Source of the DNA: Nitrosospira multiformis
Lineage (GTDB): Bacteria > Pseudomonadota > Gammaproteobacteria > Burkholderiales > Nitrosomonadaceae
Length of the DNA stretch: 64,000 bases
Assembly (NCBI GenBank): GCA_017306155.1
Contig: JAFKJB010000018.1
Location: 28,344-92,343, forward strand
Reading direction: 5' to 3'
Both the position numbers and the translations under genes were made by a program. The notes beneath the pieces were generated by a model that searched no databases, was not told the origin of the DNA, and was given only the letters and a program-made list of their open reading frames with translations. This document shows positions 56,438 through 64,000 of this stretch, piece after piece; position 1 is the first letter of the stretch; each line of letters starts with the position of its first letter.

Positions 56438-57208
56438 ATTGTAGCTCTCCTCACCCTGGATGAACTACAATGTCTAGGAAATGGCTCTTCTATTCTGATT
56501 GGTTGTAGCTCCCTCTCTCACCCCGGATGAACTACAATGAACCCAGCGCGATAGCCGCATTGCCGTAAGTTGTAGCTCCCTCTCTCACCCCGGATGAACT
56601 ACAATCTACCTTCAATGAAAACTTCATACGGGCGTGTTGTAGCTCCCTCTCTCACCCCGGATGAACTACAATAGCTTTTCGGATGCAAGCTGCTCGAAGT
56701 ACGTTGTAGCTCCCTCTCTCACCCCGGATGAACTACAATTGGCCGATTTCCTCTGCGAAACGCATGGTTGTTGTAGCTCCCTCTCTCACCCCGGATGAAC
56801 TACAATCTGGCCGCTGAAATGGCCGGATATGAGAGCGTTGTAGCTCCCTCTCTCACCCCGGATGAACTACAATTTCCGGGTCGGCCTGCATGCGTTGTTT
56901 ATAGTTGTAGCTCCCTCTCTCACCCCGGATGAACTACAATAAGGTGGCTGAGGAATAGTTGGCGACTTCTGTTGTAGCTCCCTCTCTCACCCCGGATGAA
57001 CTACAATTCAAAAGACTTGTTGACGTTCTTGCTGATGGTTGTAGCTCCCTCTCTCACCCCGGATGAACTACAATGTCTGAATTTTGCGGACGTGCGGGGA
57101 CTCAGTTGTAGCTCCCTCTCTCACCCCGGATGAACTACAATGTCGGAATAACGCTCTTGATCTCGATTCCGGTTGTAGCTCCCTCCCTCACCCCGGATGA
57201 ACTACAAT
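56438..57208 (+). CRISPR. Type II-C CRISPR array, 12 repeats and 11 spacers
   Basis: Eleven 37-nt repeats start at 56502 and recur every 67 nt up to 57172, separated by spacers of exactly 30 nt. A twelfth, decayed 34-nt repeat is at 56438-56471. The repeat begins GTTGTAGCTCCCTCTC and ends ATGAACTACAAT; it resembles the Neisseria repeat at both ends. The last copy has one change (CCCTCCCTC). The plus strand is the crRNA strand, since it pairs with the tracrRNA anti-repeat at 61838. The final TACAAT of each repeat could be a -10 box. Spacer targets cannot be identified here. Confidence 0.97.
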
Positions 57209-57215
57209 AGTCCTC

Positions 57216-57258
57216 AAGCAAACACCCGTCCAGCCTAAGTCTGGCGGGTGTCGTGCTT
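57216..57258. terminator. Hairpin between the CRISPR array and cas2
   Basis: AAGCAAACACCCGTCCAG at 57216-57233 pairs with CTGGCGGGTGTCGTGCTT at 57241-57258, with a few mismatches. It lies between the plus-strand array and the minus-strand cas operon and could end both transcripts. Confidence 0.5.
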
Positions 57259-57270
57259 GAAAAATATTTA

Positions 57271-57603
57271 TCAGAACAGCAGCATTTGGTTAGCTTTAAT
57301 CGTTTTTTCCTGGAAAAGCGGCAGACCGACGAGGAGCTTCATGCTTGCAAACTGTTTTTCTGTCACGCTTAGGCACCGCACGGAGCCTTCCGGCGGTAAA
57401 TTATCGATCAGCCGCTTAAAGTGTTTCTCCAACGCATCACTCCCGTTGAGGATCCGGCCGTATACCGAAAATTGGATCATGTCGTAGCCGTCGTTAATGA
57501 GAAAACGGCGGAACAGCGTATAGGCCCGACGTTCGGCTTTGGTTACAACCGGCAGATCGAAGAACACGAGCAAGCGCATATATCTTCGTGTCTCTGCACT
57601 CAT
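57271..57603 (-). CDS. cas2: CRISPR-associated Cas2
   Basis: 110 residues. Cas2 bridges two Cas1 dimers during spacer integration. The ferredoxin-like start MRLLVFFDLPV at residues 9-19 has the usual acidic residue after FF. The length and the ending (ASMKLLVGLPLFQEKTIKANQMLLF, read in two parts) fit type II-C Cas2. It begins 3 nt after the cas1 stop and is the last gene of the cas9-cas1-cas2 operon, beside the array. Confidence 0.93.
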   Translation of the reverse strand: MSAETRRYMRLLVFFDLPVVTKAERRAYTLFRRFLINDGYDMIQFSVYGRILNGSDALEKHFKRLIDNLPPEGSVRCLSVTEKQFASMKLLVGLPLFQEKTIKANQMLLF

Positions 57604-57606
57604 GGT

Positions 57607-58512
57607 TCAGCACTCTAAGCGGTGCTGGTCTGTCCTAATGAGGCTGGGTAGTTCGAGGAAGGTTTCATTGCCGCCTTCATAAACTCGGGCAAGACTCTCC
57701 ACCGTTTGCTCAATCGCTGATATTACGGACATTTTGCCGCGCGGCATTTGTACATCTATATTGAGTATTCCGACCAAAGCTGCTTTGTCTTGCGGGCGCA
57801 ATTGGTCATCGAGCGGTGTGGCTAATTTCTTCACAAACAGGTCAATCACCGGGCGAAATGGCTCAATTAAATCGTCGGCCAAGTTGAAGGCATTCTGTTC
57901 ACTTGCGTGGAACAAGCCTAGCGATGGCATGAGGCCATGTGCTACCAATCCGCGCGCAATGGTTCCACGTAAAACCGCATAACCGTAATCCAATGCCGCA
58001 TTTGGGAAGCAGGCTTGACCGCGATAAAAGTCTTTGCCGAAAAGACGCGAAAAATAGAAAGCTGCCGCTTGCCCTTCCAGGTTGCCACCATCACCGGAAC
58101 GCACCCGTCGTGAATAGGACTCCAACCGATCCGCGCCCTCGCAGCCGGCGAGTCGTAGACAGGCTGCTTGATTGGCGATTTTCTTCCGTACAACCTTTGC
58201 CCACGATTGCTTAGCCACAGGTCTTGGTAAATCCAGTTGCAGACGTAACCAGCGTGTTGCACGAGAGTGGGATAGGAAGGACAGAAAAATTCCGCTGGGG
58301 TGGTGGGTATCGCCGGTAGCGAACAGACCGATGCCATATTCGCCGCAGGCCGACAGCACCGGATGCGTGAGTGTAATCTCGCGATGATTGAGTACGATTA
58401 CTGCGATGTCCTCCAAGGGAACAAATGCTGTGTTCTCCTGCTCGATAGCTAGCGAATAATGTTCTCGCCTGAGCTTCGCGGGACGCGAGATGACTATACT
58501 ACGCCAAGTCAC
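57607..58512 (-). CDS. cas1: CRISPR-associated Cas1 integrase
   Basis: 301 residues from the GTG at 58512 (MTWRSIVISRPAKL), as in other type II-C Cas1 proteins; the frame runs open further to 58638 but inside cas9. The C-terminal helical domain carries Cas1 metal ligands: a Glu in NLEGQAAAFYF, the His in GLMPSLGLFHASEQNAFNLADD, and the Asp in LADDLIEPFRP. It overlaps the end of cas9 by 14 nt. With Cas2 it adds spacers to the array. Confidence 0.93.
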   Translation of the reverse strand: MTWRSIVISRPAKLRREHYSLAIEQENTAFVPLEDIAVIVLNHREITLTHPVLSACGEYGIGLFATGDTHHPSGIFLSFLSHSRATRWLRLQLDLPRPVAKQSWAKVVRKKIANQAACLRLAGCEGADRLESYSRRVRSGDGGNLEGQAAAFYFSRLFGKDFYRGQACFPNAALDYGYAVLRGTIARGLVAHGLMPSLGLFHASEQNAFNLADDLIEPFRPVIDLFVKKLATPLDDQLRPQDKAALVGILNIDVQMPRGKMSVISAIEQTVESLARVYEGGNETFLELPSLIRTDQHRLEC

Positions 58513-61500
58513 GGCGCTTCTCTGGGGCAGCAGGATAAACGCGGCCAAGGATGTCAACATGGAACTTAACAATCGACTTTGCGCTCGCAATCGATTTTCG
58601 AAAGAAATACTTCTCAAGCTGTGGTTGGTCGTGCGCACGTAATCTCATCCGACCATCGCTTTCATACAGGACGAAATAACCCCGAACAATTTCGCTGTCA
58701 ATGTTGATTTCAACAAAATCATTTTTTGTGAGGCTAAAACAAAAGGTGTATCCAGCCCGATTTCCTGAAGCTCCCCGTATCTTGTCGACACCTGCTTGAT
58801 ACCAGGGTACTGCTGAATATCCCTGTGTTTCATGTCGAAAGATATCCACCCACATCATGTTGCCGAGATCGGCAATTCCTCCCCGAAGCATTAGCCCCGA
58901 ATTTTGTGTCACTTCCACCCGAATCGAACGAATTTCCGGAGCCTTGTCTCCAACCTTACTGGGTTTAAGCAGTTTTGGTTGTTGTGACCCGAATGCTTTA
59001 TCCGGATCGTTGTCGAAGCTATTCAGCCGGTCTTTCAAGACCTCATACAATGCCTTATTCCGTGGATCATGCTTGCCCACCATTCTTTCCAGCTTGGCTA
59101 AAGTAAGAGAGCGCAGCGGAACTCTTTCGAGTGCTTTGGTAGAATTATTATTTTTTACTGAGAATATCTGGGCTTTATGAATTTCCCCGCCCCCGCGCCG
59201 ACTGATGGCACGTGAGACGAACAGTGGACGCAATGCGTCGATCGCATCTGGCGAGTAGGTGCCAAACTGTTCCATTTTTTCACGCAGCAATCCTGGATCA
59301 TTTATTTGCAAGCGCGCGAGCAGTTCATCTCGAAAATGGGACCAGGGCTGGGGAAAATGTTCACGTAATTGTTGAAGCATTGCAGGATTAGTGGGCTCGC
59401 CTGTTGCAGGATCAATGAAGCCTTCTTTGACGTAAGCAAGTTCTTTCCGGCGCGAATAGTCAGATAATCGTTTAACCATACCATGGCTACATGCAGCCAC
59501 AATTGTGGCGTCCAGCGCATGATGCCGATCACTTTCTTCTCGTGATTTGGAGAATCCCCATCGGGCGCGCAGGAAAGACGTCAGTTGGCCGCTGAGCACG
59601 ACGCAGCGTTTTTCCTTACTACCGGTAGCCAACTGGAGATATTGTTCAATGTAATTTTTGAAAAAGCGGCAGATATAACGGGTATCGTTGAGATTCCGGT
59701 TTCGAAATTCCTCAGCCTCCTTTTCTCCAAAGTTCTTGCGCAGTAACCCGTTACGTTTTGCAATGCGGTAGGATTTGTTCGATTCGACAAAGGTAACATA
59801 TCGCCGCCAGCGTTCACTGTTCTCTGCCCCGCCCAGATATTCATAAGGGGTGCGATTACCCTTGTTTTGGTTTTCCTTGGCAAGTACCAGAACTTTGTTA
59901 TTCTTGCTGTAATCAAAGCTCCGGGAGCGGGGCAGGGCATGGTCTATTTCTACATACCCTTGTTCAAACAGGCGATTAATATCAAGCGGCTCTATGGAAT
60001 AAGCGCACTTGCATTGCTGTTCACGATAGAATTGCCATTTTTCGAGGTTTTTGCCGTTAAGAGCGGCAACAGAGTCAAACTCCTTCGCGAAGCGAGCCCT
60101 ATCATTTTCATTGCGATTCCGAAACTCCTCTTGTGCTTTTTGAATCTTTTTGCGTTCATCCAGAGGACGCGATAAGTCGCGTGCCATTTCAATGTGTACT
60201 GCGTGAGGGGAACCGTACTTTCGGATGAGAGCATTCACCAATTTCCGCGCCTGGTTGAGCGCACGCAAAACGACTGGATTGCGAGGAATATCGAGATCGT
60301 CATTAGGAACCATGCAGCCGTTCTCATCGCGGCCGGCATAAAGCGGCGGTAAATATTTGTCTGCTTTGTCTACTTTTTGCAATTGGCTATGGTGGTAACC
60401 TGCTCGTACACAAGCTTCGTCGTAGCGTAAGCCTGATTCCATATGCGGTACGATCTGGTAGAGGACTTTTAATGAAAGCGCGTGAAATTTATCGAAACGG
60501 ATATCGAGGAGAGCATTTATCATCCTCTCCGGATCGGGTAGAGGTAACTTGCGCAACTGCTCAGCTACCTCATCATCTTCCTTATAGATGCTTAGCACGC
60601 AGGTTATTTGATCGAGCAACTGCGGCTTTCCTTCTACCGCAGCTGCTGCCATGCTTTGCCACTCCGTTTCCATTCCGGCCTTTTTTAGTGCTGCACGCAA
60701 TTGTTGCCAGGCTGGAAGCTTTACCAAAGCGGCAGTTTCCGGATTTTTTGCTTTTCCTTCAGCTTCCTGCTTCCCGCCAGGAGATGTCAGGCCAATAAAA
60801 AGAAACGAATCTGACAAGCAATCCGATTTCACTAGCGCGGCTCGTAACTGCTTGTAGCTCAGATCCCCAGCTTGCTGATAGGGAAGGGGTAACGCAATTT
60901 GCCGCTCCTGCTCGTTTAGGCCTCGAACGATGCCTTTGTCAATAATCCTTAAGTTATTGAGCCGCGTCAGCCAGACATGACGTTCAGCAGTGAAGCTGGC
61001 TTTGGGTGCACGATATTCCGTCTTATCTAAAGTGCATTTTCCCAGCATTTTCAACAAATCTTTTCCTGCCAGAGCGGGTTTCTGTTCCCAGAACAAACCA
61101 GTTTTCTTGTCACCGTTGCCAAGAATTTTCTCTTCCATTGCCTTAGAAGCAAAAACATTGCCCAGCTCACGCTGATGCTGGAAAAGCAACGCCAACTCCT
61201 TTGCGAGTAATGTCCGAGAGAGTGCCTTGCTGTAGCCTCCTTGTTTGTTCCTTTGAGCCTTGGGAAACTCCGCTAATACCATTTCGGCAGCCGTACGATA
61301 GTTCTTTTCCCGCATTAGTTTTTCTGTTCCGGCAAGGCCATCCTTGACCTTGCCACCTTCGCCCTTGCTATCACTTTCAGCAGCTTTTTCCTCCGCACGA
61401 CTAGTCCAGTGGAAGCCGCGATGTTTACAAAGATGGTATATAACTCTTGCCCACTCTTCCGCATCCAGCCTACGGTTTAATCCTTCCACTCGCAGTTGCC

Positions 61501-61828
61501 ACAACGATTTATGGAAGGTTTTTTGTTCTTTGAACAGGCGGGCGTTGTCAATTAAGCTTTCATGCTTCAGTAATTTGGCAAGCTCAAGGAGTCGCGAGGC
61601 GCGACGACGCAGCCGGCGTCGTGCCAGCCGAGCTGTTCGTCTTGCAAGGTTGAGCGGCTTGCCGTCTGTCGTTTCAGCCTTGTCGAAAGCGCGCACCCCC
61701 AAATCTATAATCCGCTCGGGCGAAAGTACTGCCCATCCAACGGAAGCAATCCCTATATCCAGCCCGAAAGTTAGCGGCTCTGCACTCTTCTGTTTTTTCG
61801 ACTTGCTCGGCAAAATTTTATCCCTCAT
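58499..61828 (-). CDS. cas9: Compact type II-C Cas9 endonuclease
   Basis: 1109 residues from the ATG at 61828, similar in size to Neisseria Cas9. RuvC residues: Asp24 (FGLDIGIASVGW), Glu547 (HIEMARD), His770 and Asp773 (RHHALDATI). HNH residues: His630 (VEIDHALPRSRSF) and Asn653 (AKENQNKG). An arginine-rich bridge helix at about 60-85 (ARRTARLARRRLRRRASR) binds guide RNA. All catalytic residues are intact, so it should cut both DNA strands. The C-terminus holds the PAM-interacting part; the PAM is not readable. A start at 61849 is possible but lies in the tracrRNA anti-repeat. No csn2 or cas4, hence II-C. Confidence 0.95.
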   Translation of the reverse strand: MRDKILPSKSKKQKSAEPLTFGLDIGIASVGWAVLSPERIIDLGVRAFDKAETTDGKPLNLARRTARLARRRLRRRASRLLELAKLLKHESLIDNARLFKEQKTFHKSLWQLRVEGLNRRLDAEEWARVIYHLCKHRGFHWTSRAEEKAAESDSKGEGGKVKDGLAGTEKLMREKNYRTAAEMVLAEFPKAQRNKQGGYSKALSRTLLAKELALLFQHQRELGNVFASKAMEEKILGNGDKKTGLFWEQKPALAGKDLLKMLGKCTLDKTEYRAPKASFTAERHVWLTRLNNLRIIDKGIVRGLNEQERQIALPLPYQQAGDLSYKQLRAALVKSDCLSDSFLFIGLTSPGGKQEAEGKAKNPETAALVKLPAWQQLRAALKKAGMETEWQSMAAAAVEGKPQLLDQITCVLSIYKEDDEVAEQLRKLPLPDPERMINALLDIRFDKFHALSLKVLYQIVPHMESGLRYDEACVRAGYHHSQLQKVDKADKYLPPLYAGRDENGCMVPNDDLDIPRNPVVLRALNQARKLVNALIRKYGSPHAVHIEMARDLSRPLDERKKIQKAQEEFRNRNENDRARFAKEFDSVAALNGKNLEKWQFYREQQCKCAYSIEPLDINRLFEQGYVEIDHALPRSRSFDYSKNNKVLVLAKENQNKGNRTPYEYLGGAENSERWRRYVTFVESNKSYRIAKRNGLLRKNFGEKEAEEFRNRNLNDTRYICRFFKNYIEQYLQLATGSKEKRCVVLSGQLTSFLRARWGFSKSREESDRHHALDATIVAACSHGMVKRLSDYSRRKELAYVKEGFIDPATGEPTNPAMLQQLREHFPQPWSHFRDELLARLQINDPGLLREKMEQFGTYSPDAIDALRPLFVSRAISRRGGGEIHKAQIFSVKNNNSTKALERVPLRSLTLAKLERMVGKHDPRNKALYEVLKDRLNSFDNDPDKAFGSQQPKLLKPSKVGDKAPEIRSIRVEVTQNSGLMLRGGIADLGNMMWVDIFRHETQGYSAVPWYQAGVDKIRGASGNRAGYTFCFSLTKNDFVEINIDSEIVRGYFVLYESDGRMRLRAHDQPQLEKYFFRKSIASAKSIVKFHVDILGRVYPAAPEKRRDLA

Positions 61829-61831
61829 AAT
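61803..61831 (+). promoter_or_regulatory. Sigma70-like promoter of the tracrRNA, inside the cas9 start
   Basis: TTGCTC at 61803-61808 and CATAAT at 61826-61831, 17 bp apart. The expected start of transcription, 6-7 nt after the -10 box, is the first base of the anti-repeat at 61838. The -10 box overlaps the cas9 start codon at 61826-61828 (opposite strand). Confidence 0.65.
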
Positions 61832-61837
61832 GTCGTG

Positions 61838-61936
61838 GTTGTAGCTCATCCGGGGTGAGAGCCGTTGCTACAATAAGTAAAGGTCGAAAGACCCGAACGT
61901 ACCCGCCCGGCGGCCACCCGCCGGGCTTTTACTTTT
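61838..61936 (+). ncRNA. tracrRNA
   Basis: Begins with an anti-repeat (GTTGTAGCTCATCCGGGG, then GAGAGCCGTTGCTACAAT) that pairs with the CRISPR repeat, ending in the same GTTGCTACAAT as the Neisseria tracrRNA. A small GGTC-GAAA-GACC hairpin follows at 61882-61893. The 3' end is a 9-bp terminator, GCCCGGCGG (61905-61913) and CCGCCGGGC (61918-61926), then TTTTACTTTTTT. It guides crRNA maturation and loading into Cas9. It is divergent from cas9. Confidence 0.92.
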
Positions 61937-62072
61937 TTGCTTATTGCTATTACCTTCTCAAAAATCGATTCCTTATCAGGAGGCGGTTTGAACTGTACCG
62001 TCCTCTGTCAAGATCTGCCTCATCCCTAGTTTACTAATATCTTTAAGGATTCTGCCCACATTTTCCATTGGA

Positions 62073-62339
62073 CTAAAGTGCACTGGTTCTGACATCACAT
62101 CCCAATGGCGTTGTCCGCAATTCCTCTTGATAGAACAAGTTTCCATCCCGAAAATTACCCAAGATCGTACAAATCACAATACGGATAAAGCGCACGCGCA
62201 ATTCGATTGATTCTATCTGCTGTTTTCCTTGCTTGTATTTTCTTATCTCTTGATTGCATAGCTTATCAATAGCTAACCCCACGTCCATCGCGGGCAATAC
62301 ATCCATTACCTCAACAGAACTGATATGATATTGGGTCAA
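62073..62339 (-). CDS. Possible small protein, function unknown
   Basis: Up to 88 residues from a TTG at 62339, or 77 from the ATG at 62306. The middle is Lys/Gln/Glu-rich (EIRKYKQGKQQIESIELR) and the rest partly hydrophobic. It lies alone between the tracrRNA and the next gene. There is no good ribosome-binding site and no recognised family, so it may be spurious. Confidence 0.3.
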   Translation of the reverse strand: MTQYHISSVEVMDVLPAMDVGLAIDKLCNQEIRKYKQGKQQIESIELRVRFIRIVICTILGNFRDGNLFYQEELRTTPLGCDVRTSAL

Positions 62340-62363
62340 CTAAAATCGGAAGGAATCGTCTGA

Positions 62364-63749
62364 ATGGAGCTTAGTCGGAAAAGAGGGAATCGCTTGAGAG
62401 CGCGTTTAGTCCCCATTGCATTGGCGTTGAGCGTCGCCGCATGCGGTAATGGAAGCGGGCCGGCAACAGGCGGCAGCGGCAGCGGTGGGGAAAAAACCGC
62501 AACGGGCCCGGCTACCGGCAGGCTGCTTGACTCCGCGGTAAGCGGTGTAGGTTATGCCGCATCTTCGGGTGCTGCCGCCAGTACGGATGAAAACGGAATC
62601 TTCAAATACAGCCATGGTGATACGGTGGAATTCAAGCTGGGCGGCCTGGATCTGGGGAAAGTGAAGGGAGCAGGCATTATCACTCCCATGGAGCTGGCGG
62701 GAGAAAGTGCGAATAAACTGCAAAACCTGCTTATTCTGCTGCAATCGCTCGATATCGATGGCAATCCCGATAATGGTATCTCCATTCCTCCCAGTGCCGC
62801 GGCTGCTGTCCCCGCTTCCATCAGCCTGGATAGCGATCCGGCCGCGTTTGCAGCTTCTGCTGAATTGCAGAAGGCCAGGGAGGCGGGGGGGGTGAGTGGT
62901 GCCGTGAAGACGGCGGATCAGGCCAGGGCACATTTCCTTTCCCAAGGCATTCCCATGCTGAGTTCCAATATCTGGGTCAAGCATGACGGGACATCCGCCT
63001 CTGTAATTCGTATCTCCACCAGCGGAGGGGGTGAGTACCTGAACGGTGAAGCCACGCCGGATGATTCCTGCGATGCCAACCGCGTCTGCGGCGGTAAGCT
63101 GGTCAGCAAGGCGGGGGTGGAGTACGGTGTGGCAGGTGTATCGGAATTTGATACCAGGGGATTCAAATTCGTGAGCAAACCGGCGATCGATACCAACCTT
63201 CAGGCCGGTTTGTCCAATCCCCGGCCGACAGTGCGGGTACGCACGGACGGTTCCGACCTGATTAATTCGGATATCGTGACGGTTCAAAGAGAAAAGAAGC
63301 AGGCGAGCCTGTTTGGGGAGCTTTTTCACATTGCGGGAACCCTGGAGATCAGTTCGGACAAAGAGCCGATCAAGACGGAGATCAAGGAGAGCCGCTATTC
63401 AGCCATGGAAAATGAACCGAAGGGCATCGTGGGGACGTGGGCGGCGGACCGGACGAATATCAAGACCCAGACCTACTTTTTCTTTTCCAACGGAAAGTTC
63501 ATGATGGTCGATCCTATCGGCAACCCGGAGCACGCTGAAAATTGTGGACCCGGTATCGAGTTCGCCTCGTACACGTACGATGCCGGAAGCAAGGCTTTGA
63601 GCATCAAAGGGTTTACCTATGATACCAACGGATGTGCCGGCTTCTCGGAAACTGGCGCGAGCTCCTTTAGCCTGAATGCCGATGGCAATACGGCTACCCT
63701 GGAAAAACAGGATAAAAGCAAGATTTCTCTGTACCGCGTATCGAAATAG
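62364..63749 (+). CDS. Large lipoprotein, adhesin-like, of unknown function
   Basis: 461 residues. A lipobox LSVAACGN follows a basic N-terminus. After a Gly/Ser/Thr-rich linker (about 30-50) there is a stretch like the first domain of extracellular beta-sandwich lipoproteins (GRLLDSAVSGVGYAASSG, then DENGIFKYSHGDTVEFKLGG). Residues 340-461 form a lipocalin-like region (GIVGTWAADRTNIKTQTYFFF, then GKFMMVD). It probably sits on the outer membrane. No partner gene is adjacent. Confidence 0.7.
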   Translation: MELSRKRGNRLRARLVPIALALSVAACGNGSGPATGGSGSGGEKTATGPATGRLLDSAVSGVGYAASSGAAASTDENGIFKYSHGDTVEFKLGGLDLGKVKGAGIITPMELAGESANKLQNLLILLQSLDIDGNPDNGISIPPSAAAAVPASISLDSDPAAFAASAELQKAREAGGVSGAVKTADQARAHFLSQGIPMLSSNIWVKHDGTSASVIRISTSGGGEYLNGEATPDDSCDANRVCGGKLVSKAGVEYGVAGVSEFDTRGFKFVSKPAIDTNLQAGLSNPRPTVRVRTDGSDLINSDIVTVQREKKQASLFGELFHIAGTLEISSDKEPIKTEIKESRYSAMENEPKGIVGTWAADRTNIKTQTYFFFSNGKFMMVDPIGNPEHAENCGPGIEFASYTYDAGSKALSIKGFTYDTNGCAGFSETGASSFSLNADGNTATLEKQDKSKISLYRVSK

Positions 63750-63978
63750 CGAGGCTCGACAAGAGGGATAGGAAACCGGTTTCCCGAATAAGGGTTGAGT
63801 TCCGCAAACCGGGAGAATGCCGGGCAGGAGCGTGTCTCGCCGGTTCACCCTAGCTAGTCGGCTCTGAATAATCCAATAACTTACTGATTTTATTGTATAG
63901 ATCGATGAATTCGCGTGGTTGAACTTGCCGGTTTTTGGTAAAATTACTGCAATTTCCTTGCAAATTTAGGGGGTTGTG

Positions 63979-64000
63979 GTGGGACCAAAGCCAAGCACAC
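63979..64000 (+). CDS. Possible first codons of a gene running off the window
   Basis: GTG at 63979 (or 63976) after AGGGGG at 63969-63974 reads MGPKPST and continues past the end. An upstream TTGCCG...TAAAAT pair around 63925-63953 could be a promoter. Too short to identify. Confidence 0.25.

Noticed and set aside
61855-62037. 60-codon plus-strand frame in the tracrRNA region
   Set aside because: The sequence is explained by the tracrRNA and its terminator.

Overview
The window reads as a chromosomal stretch of a betaproteobacterial ammonia oxidiser of the Nitrosomonadaceae, most likely Nitrosospira. The strongest clue is a gene for nitrosocyanin (29650..30063), a red copper protein known only from ammonia-oxidising bacteria, with all four copper ligands at the expected positions. 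The gloB/methyltransferase/rnhA/dnaQ block, an Mla-type lipid transporter, a PEP-CTERM protein and a Neisseria-like type II-C CRISPR locus also fit a betaproteobacterium.

Layout. Positions 1-1116: two small exported-protein genes on the minus strand, each with the same 11-bp direct-repeat motif at the same distance upstream. 1.5-9.3 kb: tal-gnd (pentose phosphate), gloB, a methyltransferase, rnhA, dnaQ, a lysozyme-inhibitor lipoprotein, a radical SAM protein and a LapA-domain protein. 9.6-14.1 kb: two small proteins, an 874-residue PEP-synthase/rifampin-phosphotransferase-like enzyme and an exported dienelactone-hydrolase-like protein. 14.2-17.9 kb: a four-gene Mla/MCE lipid ABC transporter. 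18-22.2 kb: a Tat-exported multicopper oxidase followed by a cytochrome c, and a PilZ/YcgR protein.

22.2-26.4 kb is accessory DNA. It holds a cluster of DnaA-box-like sequences beside an AT-rich stretch, a decayed thermonuclease gene, and a two-gene module (NERD-like/UvrD-type helicase plus DUF2290 protein) abutting the 3' end of tRNA-Val. 26.6-38.1 kb: gltX, tRNA-Ala and tRNA-Glu behind one clear promoter, an orphan antitoxin with a truncated toxin, nitrosocyanin, a cysteine-rich repeat protein, an HNH-like protein, a UbiB-type kinase, astB, a VOC protein and an NlpC/P60 lipoprotein. 38.6-44.7 kb: a complete six-gene Mrp Na+/H+ antiporter operon (A/B fused, then C-G). 44.8-50.5 kb: tex, a PEP-CTERM protein, a decayed second copy of the 3' end of tex, a SeqA-like protein whose ribosome-binding site lies in a perfect hairpin, a palindromic mobile-type repeat and a TPR protein. 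51.1-56.3 kb: alkaline phosphatase and small exported or membrane proteins.

56.4-61.9 kb is a type II-C CRISPR-Cas locus: 12 repeats and 11 spacers of 30 nt, then cas2, cas1 and cas9 on the opposite strand, and a divergent tracrRNA. A well-formed sigma70-like promoter for the tracrRNA lies inside the first codons of cas9, with its predicted start at the anti-repeat. The right end has a large lipoprotein gene and possibly the first codons of another gene.

All functional calls come from reading motifs and from remembered family features. No database search was run.
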